A stretch of DNA of 64,000 nt from Streptomyces fulvorobeus (GCF_013167895.1 NZ_BLWC01000001.1:4650001-4714000), one strand, 5' to 3'. Counted from the stretch's first letter, positions 1 to 9,880 are shown. The notes: generated from the letters alone by a model not told the origin. Made by a program: numbers and translations.

Positions 1-36
1 GAGTGGTCCACGCCGCAGATAAATCGGGCATAAAGA

Positions 37-64
37 GCGAGCCCCGCTAAAAGACGGGGCTCGC
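37..64. terminator. GC-rich hairpin at left edge
   Basis: A perfect 10-bp inverted repeat (GCGAGCCCCG at 37-46, its complement at 55-64) with an A-rich 8-nt loop. It lies beyond the end of the conservon and probably terminates transcription from a gene to the left. There is no U tract on the + side. Positions 1-36 hold nothing recognisable. Confidence 0.5.
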
Positions 65-139
65 ATGAGCAGAGCGGTACCAGCCGAACGCGTCGGGTAT
101 CGGTCCGTCGGCAATTCTCTGTCGAAACGTTATGAACAC

Positions 140-175
140 GGGGGCGGATCGTGTCAAAGGACACAGTCCGCCCCC
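140..175 (-). terminator. Terminator of the cvn operon
   Basis: A 9-bp stem (140-148 with 167-175) encloses a second 5-bp stem (GTGTC/GACAC) with an AAAG loop. It lies 43 bp past the stop codon of cvnD, where the leftward operon should end. Confidence 0.6.
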
Positions 176-217
176 AAGTGACTACAACAACTTCCGTACG
201 ACAAAAACGACTTACGC

Positions 218-799
218 CTACTTGAGACGCGCCATGAGCGCGTGCTCGACCAACGTGATCAAGCCGCTCTTGGCGTCCGCGCGGTGGCGGGCGTCCGTCG
301 TGATGATCGGGGTGTCGGGGCCGATCTGGAGTGCTTCGCGTACTTCGTCGGGGGTGTAGGGCTGGTGTCCGTCGAAGCCGTTGAGGGCGATGACGAAGGG
401 GAGTCCGCTGTTCTCGAAGTAGTCGACGGCGGGGAAGCAGTCGGCGAGGCGGCGGGTGTCGACGAGGACGACGGCGCCGATGGCGCCGCGTACGAGGTCG
501 TCCCACATGAACCAGAAGCGGTCCTGTCCGGGGGTGCCGAAGAGGTACAGGATCAGGTCCTGGTCGAGGGTGATGCGGCCGAAGTCCATGGCCACCGTGG
601 TGGTGGTCTTGTCCCCGGTGTGGGTGAGGTCGTCGATGCCCGCGGACGCGGACGTCATCACCGCTTCGGTACGCAGCGGATTGATCTCCGAGACAGCACC
701 GACAAACGTGGTCTTACCCACGCCGAAACCGCCCGCCACCACGATCTTCGCCGAGGTGGTGGCACGGCCCGTCCCGCCGCTAGAGCTTGCGAAGTCCAC
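218..799 (-). CDS. cvnD: Conservon Ras-like GTPase CvnD
   Basis: A 193-residue small GTP-binding protein of the type encoded last in Streptomyces conservons. The P-loop GGFGVGKTT is at about residues 23-31, a G3-like FGTPGQDR at 87-94 and a G4-like NGFD at 140-143. It has no membrane segment, so it is probably cytoplasmic and associates with the membrane through CvnA. It starts at GTG 799, inside the end of cvnC (20-bp overlap), so the two are probably translationally coupled. Conservon proteins are known to form a membrane-associated complex resembling a eukaryotic G-protein system. Assignment to cvn1 rests on the neighbouring gene order. Confidence 0.93.
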   Translation of the reverse strand: MDFASSSGGTGRATTSAKIVVAGGFGVGKTTFVGAVSEINPLRTEAVMTSASAGIDDLTHTGDKTTTTVAMDFGRITLDQDLILYLFGTPGQDRFWFMWDDLVRGAIGAVVLVDTRRLADCFPAVDYFENSGLPFVIALNGFDGHQPYTPDEVREALQIGPDTPIITTDARHRADAKSGLITLVEHALMARLK

Positions 800-1187
800 T
801 GAGCACCCTTTCGAGCAGTGTCACATCCGGCGCGCCGCCGGCCTCTCCGTTGCCCGGCTGGTGGATGGCCACCATGCCGGCTTCCGCCAGGTCCGCCACG
901 AGGATGCGGGCCACGCCGAGCGGCATGGACAGCAGCGCCGAGACCTCTGCCACCGACTTGACCTCACGGCACAGGTGGCAGATCCGCTGGTGCTCGGGGA
1001 GCAGGGTCCCCAGGTGTGCCGGGTCGGCCGTGGTGCTGACCAGGGCCTCTATCGCGAGCTGGTAACGCGGCCGGGTCCGGCCGCCGGTCATGGCATAGGG
1101 ACGGACCAGCGGCTGGTCGCCTTCACCGTCGTACGACGCGTGGTGCAGGGCGCCGTACGGATCAGATGAGGCGGGTGGCGGGGTCAT
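780..1187 (-). CDS. cvnC: Conservon DUF742 protein CvnC
   Basis: A 135-residue DUF742 protein. The central stretch RPRYQLAIEALVST followed by a CHLCREVKSVAEVSALL segment is typical of the family and looks like a winged-helix fold. The ATG at 1187 is preceded by a strong GGAGG seven bases upstream on the minus strand, which fixes the start. It follows cvnB by 134 bp and overlaps cvnD. The role is inferred from the conservon context: a partner of the CvnA kinase and the CvnD GTPase. No catalytic motif is visible. Confidence 0.92.
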   Translation of the reverse strand: MTPPPASSDPYGALHHASYDGEGDQPLVRPYAMTGGRTRPRYQLAIEALVSTTADPAHLGTLLPEHQRICHLCREVKSVAEVSALLSMPLGVARILVADLAEAGMVAIHQPGNGEAGGAPDVTLLERVLSGLRKL

Positions 1188-1321
1188 GAATCCTCCGGGC
1201 GTGACAGCAGTGTGTCGGCTTGCCGTCTGAAGGGGCCGGTGGGGGGTCTGAAGCGGCCGGACGGGTGAGGGTTACGGGTGGTACCTGGGGGGATTGTGAC
1301 GGGAATCCGCTGCATGGCCGC

Positions 1322-1735
1322 CTAGTGGAGCAGACTGCCCTGGAGCTCGGCGCGCAGGTCGGGCGTGAGGACGGTGCCCGCGCGGTCGACGAGGAGAGCC
1401 ATCTCGTACCCGACCAGACCGATGTCGGCGTCCGGGTGGGCGAGGACGGCCAGCGAGGAGCCGTCCGAGACGGACATCAGGAAAAGGAAGCCTCGCTCCA
1501 TCTCCACGACCGTCTGGCTCACGGCGCCGCCCTCGAAGATCCGGGAGGCGCCCGCCGTCAGCGACGTCAGCCCGGAGGCGACGGCCGCCAGCTGGTCGGC
1601 GCGGTCGCGCGGGAAGCCTTCGGACATCGCCAGCAGCAGGCCGTCCGCGGAGACCACGACGGTGTGGGAAACCCCTGGGGTGTTGTCCACGAAGTTGGTG
1701 ATCAGCCAGTTCAGATTCTGTGCGGCCTGACTCAT
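1322..1735 (-). CDS. cvnB: Conservon roadblock/LC7 protein CvnB
   Basis: A 137-residue roadblock/LC7-domain protein. The start is taken as ATG 1735 (MSQAAQNLNWL), ten bases after the cvnA stop; a TTG nine bases further upstream is possible but less likely. The hydrophobic strand VSHTVVVSADGLLLAMS and the glycine-containing helix that follows are typical of the fold. Roadblock proteins commonly act as GTPase-activating or regulatory partners of small GTPases, which fits CvnD two genes downstream. It is a soluble protein without signal peptide. Confidence 0.93.
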   Translation of the reverse strand: MSQAAQNLNWLITNFVDNTPGVSHTVVVSADGLLLAMSEGFPRDRADQLAAVASGLTSLTAGASRIFEGGAVSQTVVEMERGFLFLMSVSDGSSLAVLAHPDADIGLVGYEMALLVDRAGTVLTPDLRAELQGSLLH

Positions 1736-1744
1736 GGGGCTCAA

Positions 1745-4700
1745 CTAACGCTCCTGCTGGTGAGTGGGGCCGAGATGGAAACCGCCGGTCGGCTGGCCGT
1801 TGTTGGCCTGCCGACCCTGCTGGATGCCCCGGCGGAGATTGGTCAGACGTCCGCGTACGTCATCGGGCGCACGCGAAACCTGGGGTCCGGACTGGTGATT
1901 CTGCTGCTGGGCGGTGCCCGGTACCAAATTGGCACGGGGAACCCGGCGGGGAAGTCCGGACGTGGTGATGCCGCCCGCGGCGGGCTTCTTGACCCGCTCG
2001 GCCTGTCGTACGAGCTCGTCGTTGGGCGAGGGACGCCAGGTGCTCATGGCGCCGGTGTCGGTGTCACCACGCCGGGGCATGGGCGGAACGGGCGTGGCGG
2101 AGTGAGCCGCCGGTACCTGGGCCTCGGGAGCGGACGGCTGCTGGCCGCCCTGCTGCGGGCCGTGGAACCAGTTGGTCTCCAGGGTGTCGTACAGCGGGGT
2201 ACGGCCGTCCCCGGGACCGGCCGGCGGAAGCGACTCGGGCTGCGGCAGAGCCGGACGGCGCTGCAGCTCACCCGTGGGCGGGGCCGCCGGACGGGGAGCG
2301 CCGAAGCCGGCGTCCTCCCGGCCGCGCTGGCGCGGCGCCGGTGTGCCCTGGACCGGCGGCGGGGTGCCGAAGTCCGGTCGGGCGAACTGGGCGGTGCCCG
2401 CCGGGTCCTGGGGCGCCTGCGGCGCCGAGAAGTCCGGGCGGGCGAACTCCGCCGGGACACCGGGGCCCTGGTGCTGGTCCGACGCGCCGAACGGCTGGTT
2501 CGGCACGGCGGGCCTGGCGAACTGGCCGGTGCTGTCGGGCTCCTCGTGGCCGCGCGGGGTGTCCGGCGGGGACTGGCGCGGTACGCCCTGCTCCTCGACA
2601 CCCCAGCTCGTGCTCTGCGGCCGCTGCGGCTGGGGGCACCACCGGGCAGCTCGGCGCGCGGCCCACCGGACGGCGGCAGCTGGCGGCCGGGGCCGCCGGG
2701 CTGCTGGAACCCGCTCCGGTCGTTCTGCGCGTGCCTGCCCTGCTGCCGGACCGGCGGGCCGCTCTGCTGGCCGAACGGGCCGCCCTGCTGCTGGCCCGGA
2801 CGGCTCTGCCCCGAGTGACCGAACAGGTTGGGCTGACCCGGCTCCGTACGGCCGGGAGCGTCGCCCTGGCCCCCGCGGGCGCCCGTCCGGGCACCACCGC
2901 CGAAGGCGCCGGTGAGGCCGCCCGCGGGCGGAGCCTGCTGGGGGCGGCCCGCGCCCTGCATGCCGTTGTTCTGCGTGCCGTTGCCGGGGGAGCCGGCGGC
3001 GGGCTGCGGCTGGCGCGGTCCGCCGTCCTGCGAGGGACCGCCGTCGCGCGAGGGCAGCGCGGCACGCGGACCTGAGCCCGCGCCGACCTGTCCGCGCTGC
3101 GCACCGGCTCCGGCGACCGCCGAAGGCCCTGTCGGGGAGCCGCCGAGCCCGGGGCGCGGGGCGCTGCCCGGGGCACCACCGGAGAGAAGCCCGCCGGGAG
3201 CGCCCTGCTGACCGGGGCCCTGCTTGGAGGGGGCCTGCTTGCCTCCGTGGGCGACGTCGACGGGGAGCATGACCAGTGCGGTCGTGCCGCCGGAGTCCGA
3301 GGGGCGCAGCTGGATGCGGATGCCGTGCCGCAGGGACAGCCGGCCGACCACGAACAGACCCATGCGGCGGGAGACCGAGACGTCCACGGTGGGCGGGGAG
3401 GCGAGCCGCTCGTTGATCGCCGCGAGGTCCTCGGGGGAGAGGCCGATACCGGTGTCGTGGATCTCCACGAGCACGCGGCCGTCGGGCAGCGCGTGCCCGG
3501 TGACCTTGACCTTCGTCTGCGGCGACGAGAACGACGTGGCGTTCTCCAGCAGCTCCGCGAGCAGGTGCACGAGGTCGTTGACCACGCGGCCCGCGACCTC
3601 GGTGGCGGGCACGGCGGCCAGTTCGATGCGCTCGTACTGCTCCACCTCGGAGGCGGCGGCACGGAGCACGTCGACCAGCGGCACGGGGCGCGTCCACCGG
3701 CGGCCCGGCTCCTCGCCCGCGAGGACGAGGAGGTTCTCGCCGTTGCGGCGCATACGGGTCGCGAGGTGGTCGAGCTTGAAGAGGGAGGACAGCTGGTCCG
3801 GGTCGGCCTCGCGCGACTCCAGCTCGGAGATGAGCGAGAGCTGGCGCTGGATGAGGCCCTGCGAACGACGCGAGAGGTTGGTGAACATCGCGTTGACGTT
3901 GCCTCGCAGCAGCGCCTGTTCGGCGGCGAGCCGGACGGCCTCGCGGTGCACGTCGTCGAAGGCCGCGGCCACCTGGCCGATCTCGTCCCTGGAGTGCACA
4001 CCGACGGACTCGACGGAGGTGTCGACGTCCTGCGGGTCCGTCTCGGAGAGCTGCTTGACGAGCTCGGGCAGCCGGTCCTGGGCGACCCGGGTCGCGGTGT
4101 CCTGGAGCCGCCGCAGCGAACGGATCATGGACCGCGCCACGACGAACGCGCCCACCAGCGAGACACCGAGGACGAGGAGGATGACCGCACCGTTGAGGAT
4201 GGCCTCGCGCTGTGACTCCTCGCGGAGCTCGCGCGCCTTGCCCTCCATCTCGCTGAGGAGGGTCTCCTCGATGGTCTTCATGGCCGAGATCTTGGTGGAG
4301 CTCTGGTCGTACCAGTCCATGTACGAGCGGGCCTTCTTGCCCACCATGCCCGTCGGGCTCTCGAGCACCTGCTTGGCGTACATGTCGGCCGCGTTGATCT
4401 CGGGGTGGCCGCTGGTCAGCGAGGCCGTCAGCTCGTCGGCGCTGTTGCCGGTGTTCTCGTACGTCGACTTGAACGAGGCGAGGGTCTGCGCCTCCTTGCG
4501 GAGGGCGTTGCGGCCGAACTGCTGGTCGTTCTTGTCGAGGTTCGTCTTCTGGCTGTTCCCGCCGGGCAGCGCGGCCGCGATGACCGCCCGCTGGACCGAG
4601 GCGTACTCCTTGGAGGAGGAGAAGGCCGCCAGGGCCCGGGTCCGCTTGATCATCTCCGGGTTGTTGGTCGCCTGCGCCATGTCCTGCGAGAGGCTCAGCA

Positions 4701-5388
4701 GCGAGGTGATCAACTGGCTGTACCGGTCGATGGTGTTGAGACTCGGGGTGCCCTTGGCGTAGGCGTCCTCGCGGATGTCCCGGATCTGGCCGAGCTGCGT
4801 CGAGATCTGGGCGACGCTCGCGTGGATGCCCTCCAGGGCCTCGTCGTCGTCGGGGTTGCCGATCGCGTTGGTCGCGTCGAAGAAGGCGTCCTTGGAGCGG
4901 TCGGTCTTCTTGCGCGGTTCCGTGATCTTGAAGTCGGTGGGCTCGGTGCCGTTGGACAGGGGGCCCGCGGACTTGTCGCGCTCCTCCTGGAGCGCCTGGG
5001 CGAGCGCGGTCGCCTGCTTGGTCATCTGGGTCAGCAGCTGCATGTGCTCCAGCTGCTGCATGTCGTTCATGGACTCGTTGATACGGAGTCCGCCCAGCGT
5101 GGTCGCCGCCACCACGGGAAGTGCGAGGAGCGACACCAGACGCGTGCTGATGCGCCAGTTGCGGAGGGCTATTCGCGACCCCGTGTTGACCGGGCCGCGC
5201 GACTGGAACCCGCCGGCCGGCTCGGAGCCGCTGGCCGTGCCCGGGCGCTGTGCGCGGTCGGCGCTGTCACCGGCCGCGGACTGCCCGGGGCTCTGGGCGT
5301 GCTGGGGCGAGGAACCGCGGTCGTTCCCGCCGCGTTCCTGATCCGCCGGAGCTTTCCCTCGGCCCTGGCGGGCCTGGGGAGACCCCAT
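1745..5388 (-). CDS. cvnA: Conservon sensor histidine kinase CvnA (frameshifted)
   Basis: A large membrane sensor kinase, about 1214 residues when the break is repaired. From the chosen start (ATG 5388, MGSPQARQGR, GAGGGA upstream) one sees a Gln/Gly-rich cytoplasmic N-terminus, TM1 (about 83-103), an extracellular nitrate/nitrite-sensor-like helical domain, TM2 (about 397-421), HAMP, a dimerisation helix with LDHLATRMRRNGENLL (about 539-554) and an HATPase domain with ELLENATSFSS and HDTGIGL (about 612-710). A long Pro/Gln/Gly-rich C-terminal tail follows. The reading frame changes at the G5 run 2632-2636, where one missing base explains the switch. The tail after it (QPQRPQSTSWGVEEQG onward, ending at TAG 1745-1747) is clearly the continuation. 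Confidence 0.9.
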
Positions 5389-5995
5389 GCCATCCCTCTT
5401 GAAACGTCCCTGCACTAGCGTCGCAACCTCTGGACCAGGCGTCCCTCTCCGCGTGCGCGGGTCGGGACGGTGTCGGCGTCGTGGGGCGCTGGACGCGCCC
5501 CATGGTGGTCGTGAGTGACCGGCGTTCTTCCCCCTCCCGCCGCCACTCGGCGCTGCGTCGCGCCCTGCGCGCCGGCCTGAAACCCGCGGCGGTGCGTGGA
5601 ATTCCAGCACAGTGCAGGATCTCCAACAAGGCCCCTGTACCGGGCTGTGACCTGGGTGACACGTTGTGATGAACGAGTAACAAGATGTGGAGCGTGTTCG
5701 GGGTCAAAACGGGCGATCAGGGATGAGTCGCTTACAGGTAGGGGGTGCCCCAGTCGCGTTGATCAGGGGCGGAATGACTTGTTCAGCTATGCAATGTCCG
5801 TTTCATGACAGGCAATTCCCTGACCGTCATGCACCATTTGTCGGGTAGTTCGTGAGCAAACTCACATGATGATCGCCGACTTCCCGGGTCCTCGGCCGGG
5901 AATTGGATGTTTAGCCTGACCCTTTACAGGGATGGCGAATCCGACCAGTAGGCGCCCCTCAGGTGGCGCCCCGACCGACAGGGCCCAGACGGCAG
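5389..5995. other. Divergent intergenic region, cvnA / small ORF
   Basis: A 607-bp non-coding stretch, noticeably more AT-rich at 5640-5960 than its surroundings. It must contain the cvn promoter (leftward) and the promoter for the small protein and FAH genes (rightward). Visible elements are a GTGAG-CAAA-CTCAC inverted repeat (5852-5865) and a 7-bp hairpin TTCCCGG/CCGGGAA (5881-5902). I cannot assign a convincing -35/-10 pair on either strand. Confidence 0.6.
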
Positions 5996-6178
5996 ATGAA
6001 GACCACGATGATGTTCCGCAACATTGCCAACCCCCGGCGCACCACGCTGGCGCACCTCGAGGACGCCGAAGCACTGCGGACACGGGAGCAGCCGGAGCAC
6101 TCGGTCGACCTGCCCGCCCGGACGGCCAACCCCCGCCGCACCATCCTGATGGAGGCCCCGGTCACGACCGGCGCCTGA
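5996..6178 (+). CDS. Small protein with repeated ANPRRT motif, unknown function
   Basis: A 60-residue reading frame with GC-rich third positions, so probably real. I do not recognise a family. It contains two copies of an ANPRRT(T/I)L motif, one near residue 11 and one near residue 44, separated by an acidic stretch (LEDAEALRTREQPEHS). It has no signal peptide, cysteine or membrane segment. The start is uncertain: ATG 5996 is used here, with GTG 5963 and ATG 6011 in the same frame and no strong ribosome-binding site for any of them. It lies 88 bp upstream of the FAH-family gene in the same direction. Confidence 0.6.
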   Translation: MKTTMMFRNIANPRRTTLAHLEDAEALRTREQPEHSVDLPARTANPRRTILMEAPVTTGA

Positions 6179-6266
6179 ACCGGCGCTGCCGCCCCCTCAC
6201 CGGGCGAGGCGATAGCCTGGAGCGTCAGTCTTCAGCCAGCCAGCAAGTGAGGGGCGACAGCTTCCC

Positions 6267-7052
6267 GTGCGCATCGCCAGGTTCTCCATCGACGGCAATG
6301 TCGCCTTCGGCGCCGTGGAGGGTGAGGGCACCGTCGAATCCGGCGACCTCGTCCTCGACATCATCAGGGGCATCCCGTACACCGACTTCGAGCTCTCCGG
6401 CACCAAGGTCCCGCTGAGCAAGGTCCGGCTGCTCCCGCCCGTGCTCCCCAACAAGGTCGTGGCCATCGGCCGCAACTACGCGGAGCACGCCGCCGAGCTG
6501 GGCAACGAGGTCCCGGAGGTCCCGGTCGCCTTCTTCAAGCCCACCACCTCGGTGATCGGCTCGGGAGACGCCATCGAGTACCCCTCCTTCTCGAACGAAC
6601 TGCACCACGAGGCCGAACTGGCCGTGGTCATCGGCCGCATGTGCCGGGAAGTCCCGCCTGGGCGCGTCAAGGACGTCATCTTCGGCTACACCTGCGCCAA
6701 CGACGTGACCGCCCGTGACGCCCAGCAGCGCGAGAAGCAGTGGGCGCGGGCCAAGGGCTTCGACACCTCCTGCCCGCTCGGCCCCTGGGTGGAGACCGAG
6801 CTCGACCCCGCCGACCTCACCATCCAGGCGACGGTCAACGGCGAGCAGCGCCAGCTCGGCCGTACGAGCGACATGGTCCGCTCGATCGAGGACCTGGTCG
6901 TCCACATCACGGAAGCCATGACGCTGCTCCCGGGCGACGTGATCCTCACCGGAACCCCCGCGGGGGTCGGCCCCCTCCACGTCGGCGACGAGGTCGCCGT
7001 CACCATCGAAGGCATCGGCACTCTCACCAACAAGGTGATCAAGCGTGGTTAA
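6267..7052 (+). CDS. Fumarylacetoacetate hydrolase family protein
   Basis: A 261-residue FAH-superfamily enzyme. The metal-binding residues are visible in HHEAELAVVIG and in GYTCANDVTARD, and the C-terminus has the family segment LTGTPAGVGP. Members hydrolyse, decarboxylate or isomerise acylpyruvates and related diketo acids using Mg2+. The actual substrate cannot be read from the sequence. The GTG start is preceded by GAGGGG about ten bases upstream. The last codons overlap the start of gltX by 8 bp, so the two are probably cotranscribed and coupled. Confidence 0.9.
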   Translation: MRIARFSIDGNVAFGAVEGEGTVESGDLVLDIIRGIPYTDFELSGTKVPLSKVRLLPPVLPNKVVAIGRNYAEHAAELGNEVPEVPVAFFKPTTSVIGSGDAIEYPSFSNELHHEAELAVVIGRMCREVPPGRVKDVIFGYTCANDVTARDAQQREKQWARAKGFDTSCPLGPWVETELDPADLTIQATVNGEQRQLGRTSDMVRSIEDLVVHITEAMTLLPGDVILTGTPAGVGPLHVGDEVAVTIEGIGTLTNKVIKRG

Positions 7053-8551
7053 CGCACCGTCCCCCGGCCCCCGGCACCGTCCGAGCAGGGGCCCCCTCGC
7101 GTACGTTTCTGTCCCTCCCCGACCGGCAACCCGCACGTGGGCCTGGTCCGTACCGCCCTGTTCAACTGGGCGTTCGCCCGGCACCACAAGGGCACCCTGG
7201 TCTTCCGCATCGAGGACACCGACGCGGCCCGTGACTCCGAGGAGTCCTACGGCCAGCTGCTGGAGTCGATGCGCTGGCTGGGCTTCGACTGGGACGAGGG
7301 CCCCGAGGTCGGCGGCCCCCACGCCCCGTACCGCCAGTCGCAGCGCATGGACATCTACCGGGACGTCGCCGGAAAGCTCCTCGCGGCCGGACACGCGTAC
7401 CACTGCTACTGCACCACCGAGGAGCTCGACGCCCGCCGCGACGCCGCCCGCGCCGCCGGCAGGCCCTCCGGTTACGACGGTCACTGCCGCGATCTGAGCG
7501 CGGAGCAGACCGCCGCGTACGAGGGTGAGGGGCGTGCCTCGATCGTCCGCTTCCGGATGCCCGACGAGGCGATCACCTTCACCGACCTGGTCCGCGGCGA
7601 CATCACCGTCCAGCCGGAGAACGTGCCGGACTACGGCATCGTCCGTGCCAACGGCGCCCCGCTCTACACACTGGTCAACCCGGTCGACGACGCCCTGATG
7701 GAGATCACCCACGTCCTGCGCGGCGAGGACCTGCTCTCCTCCACCCCCCGGCAGATCGCCCTGTACAGGGCGCTCATCGAGCTCGGGATCGCCAAGGAGA
7801 TCCCCCTCTTCGGCCACCTCCCCTACGTCATGGGCGAGGGCAACAAGAAGCTCTCCAAGCGCGACCCGCAGGCATCGCTCAACCTCTACCGCGAGCGCGG
7901 GTTCCTCCCGAGGGCCTGCTCAACTACCTCTCGCTGCTCGGCTGGTCGATCGCCGAGGACCGCGACATCTTCGACATCGACGAGATGGTCGCCGCCTTCG
8001 ACATCGCCGACGTCAACGCCAACCCGGCCCGCTTCGACCTGAAGAAGGCCGAGCACGTCAACGCCGAGCACGTGCGCAGGCTCGACGTCCGGGCGTTCAC
8101 GGAGGCGTGCGGCCCCTGGCTGAAGGCCCCGTTCGCCCCCTGGGCCCCCGAGGCGTTCGACGCGGAGCAGTTCGCGACGATCGCGCCCTACGCCCAGACC
8201 CGTCTGACCGTCCTCTCCGAGATCACGGCCAACGTCGACTTCCTCTTCCTCGACGAGCCGGTCCACGACGAGGCGTCCTGGGCCAAGGCGATGAAGGAGG
8301 GTTCCCACGAGCTCCTCGTCACGGCCCGCGCCCGGCTGCTCGCCGCCGAGTGGAACGCGGAGGCGCTCAAGGCCGCCGTCCTCGCGGCTGGCGAGGAGCA
8401 CGGCCTGAAGCTCGGCAAGGCCCAGGCCCCGGTCCGTGTCGCCGTCACCGGCCGCACGGTCGGCCTGCCGCTCTTCGAGTCCCTGGAGATCCTGGGCCGG
8501 GAGAAGACCATCGCCCGCGTGGACGCGGCACTGGCGAGACTCGCCGCGTAA
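7045..8551 (+). CDS. gltX: Glutamyl-tRNA synthetase (two frameshifts)
   Basis: Class I synthetase that charges tRNA-Glu, about 502 residues after repair. RFCPSPTGNPHVG (HIGH-type motif) lies at the N-terminus and KLSKRDPQ (KMSKS-type motif) in the middle. Two breaks are visible. The start GTG 7045 (MVNAPSPGP) and the first motif are in different frames, with no start codon between the preceding in-frame stop and the motif; adding one C in the runs at 7061-7065 or 7068-7072 joins them. At CCC 7907-7909 one missing C separates YRERGFLP from EGLLNYLSLLGW. Since the gene is essential, these are most likely sequence errors. AAGGTGA precedes the GTG. Three tRNA-Glu genes lie 1 kb downstream. Confidence 0.9.
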
Positions 8552-8567
8552 CGCTCCGGTACGGGAA

Positions 8568-8597
8568 GGGGGCGGCAGCCGCAGGGCTGCCGCCCCC
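8568..8597. terminator. Terminator after gltX
   Basis: A perfect 13-bp GC-rich stem (8568-8580 with 8585-8597) and a GCAG loop, 17 bp past the gltX stop codon. There is no U tract, which is usual for Streptomyces. Confidence 0.75.
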
Positions 8598-8654
8598 TCC
8601 GTCCGTCCCGAGTGCCGGGTCCGCGCGCGTAACAGAGGCCCTACCCTGGTGCGC

Positions 8655-9371
8655 ATGGCGATCAGAGCCGTCCTCTGGGACGTTGACGACACCCTCTTCG
8701 ACTACGGAACGGCCGCTGCCACCGGCCTCAGCAGGCACCTGGAGGCCGAAGGGCTGCCCGATGGCTACGGCTGCGCGCAGGATGCCCTGGACGCCTGGGA
8801 AGGGCTCACGCGGCGGCACTGGGAGCGCTTCGCCGCGGGACTCACCGACTGGGAGGGGCAGCGCCGGGACCGGGCCAGGGACTTCCTGGGCCGTCCGCTC
8901 AGTGACGCCGAGGCCGACGAGTGGTTCGGCCGGCACGTCCGCCACTACGAGACCGCCTGGTCGCTCTTCGCGGACTCCGTGCCCGTGCTGGACGCGCTGA
9001 CGGAGTACCGGCACGCCGTTCTGTCGAACTCCTCGCTGGTGCACCAGCACCGCAAGCTGACCGTCCTCGGGGTGCGGGACCGGTTCGAGTCCGTTCTCTG
9101 CGCCGCGGAGCTGGGCGTCTCCAAGCCCGAGGTCGCCGCCTTCCACGCCGCCTGCGATGCGCTCGCGCTGGCTCCGCACGAGGTGGCGTACGTGGGCAAT
9201 GAGCCTGACATCGACGCGGGTGGAGCCATGGCCGCCGGTCTGACGGGAATCTGGCTGGACCGGCAGGACCGCGGCGGCAGACCCGATCTCACGCGGATCA
9301 CCGGGCTCCATCAGCTGCCCGGGCTGCTGGCGGGCCATACCCGTTTTGGAGCGCCGGACACCTTCGGGTAG
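8655..9371 (+). CDS. HAD-family hydrolase
   Basis: A 238-residue haloacid dehalogenase-like phosphatase. Motif I is DVDDTL near the N-terminus, motif II is the SNSS region, motif III the Lys of SKPEVAAF and motif IV GNEPDID. The helical cap lies between motifs I and II, as in subfamily I (DUF4743/YjjG-like enzymes). The substrate is unknown. ATG 8655 is used; a GTG two codons upstream is possible. It is a single gene flanked by the gltX terminator and the tRNA cluster. Confidence 0.88.
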   Translation: MAIRAVLWDVDDTLFDYGTAAATGLSRHLEAEGLPDGYGCAQDALDAWEGLTRRHWERFAAGLTDWEGQRRDRARDFLGRPLSDAEADEWFGRHVRHYETAWSLFADSVPVLDALTEYRHAVLSNSSLVHQHRKLTVLGVRDRFESVLCAAELGVSKPEVAAFHAACDALALAPHEVAYVGNEPDIDAGGAMAAGLTGIWLDRQDRGGRPDLTRITGLHQLPGLLAGHTRFGAPDTFG

Positions 9372-9456
9372 TGTTCTTCCTGCGCCGCCCGAGCGGGACG
9401 GAAGGTCCGGCAGGGAAGCGCAGACAGAAATGAAACCCCCAGGGGTTGCGTTTCAG

Positions 9457-9528
9457 TGGGCTATGGTGTAATTGGCAACACTACGGTTTCTGGTACCGTC
9501 ATTCTAGGTTCGAGTCCTGGTAGCCCAG
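9457..9528 (+). tRNA. tRNA-Gln (CTG), copy 1
   Basis: A 72-nt cloverleaf. The acceptor stem is TGGGCTA/TAGCCCA with discriminator G. The anticodon stem ACGGT/ACCGT encloses loop TTCTGGT, giving anticodon CTG (reads CAG). The T arm contains GGTTCGAGTCC. The CCA end is not encoded. Confidence 0.96.
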
Positions 9529-9546
9529 CGCAAAATCGCAGTACAA

Positions 9547-9619
9547 GCCCCCGTTGTGTAGCGGCCTAGCACGCTGCCCTCTCACGGCAGTAGCGCCGGT
9601 TCGAATCCGGTCGGGGGTA
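9547..9619 (+). tRNA. tRNA-Glu (CTC), copy 1
   Basis: A 73-nt cloverleaf. The acceptor stem GCCCCCG pairs with CGGGGGT (G-U closing pair), discriminator A. The anticodon stem CTGCC/GGCAG encloses CTCTCAC, giving anticodon CTC (reads GAG). The T arm contains GGTTCGAATCC. It lies 18 bp after tRNA-Gln copy 1. Confidence 0.96.
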
Positions 9620-9705
9620 CAGATCCTTCCCGCGGGAACATCTGGGTCGCACCCATGTTCCTGCGGTGACAATATCCGGCTGACGCCGGATGGAGGATCG
9701 CTAGG

Positions 9706-9778
9706 GCCCCCGTTGTGTAGCGGCCTAGCACGCTGCCCTCTCACGGCAGTAGCGCCGGTTCGAATCCGGTCGGGGGTA
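9706..9778 (+). tRNA. tRNA-Glu (CTC), copy 2
   Basis: Identical in sequence to the tRNA-Glu at 9547-9619. The 86-bp spacer before it (9620-9705) carries two hairpins: GGAACAT...ATGTTCC and ATCCGGC-TGAC-GCCGGAT. Confidence 0.96.
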
Positions 9779-9790
9779 CTTGCAACACCA

Positions 9791-9862
9791 TGGGCTATGG
9801 TGTAATTGGCAACACTACGGTTTCTGGTACCGTCATTCTAGGTTCGAGTCCTGGTAGCCCAG
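9791..9862 (+). tRNA. tRNA-Gln (CTG), copy 2
   Basis: Identical to the tRNA-Gln at 9457-9528. With the following spacer and tRNA-Glu it forms a second copy of the Gln-Glu unit. Confidence 0.96.
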
Positions 9863-9880
9863 CGCAAGACCGCAGTACAA

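Noticed and set aside
1683..1691. Single DnaA-box-like TTGTCCACG
   Set aside because: Lies within cvnB codons as an isolated hit; expected by chance.
1220..2818. Long open frame opposite cvnA
   Set aside because: A GC-rich antisense shadow; the minus strand encodes the CvnA tail with continuous family-like sequence on both sides of one break.
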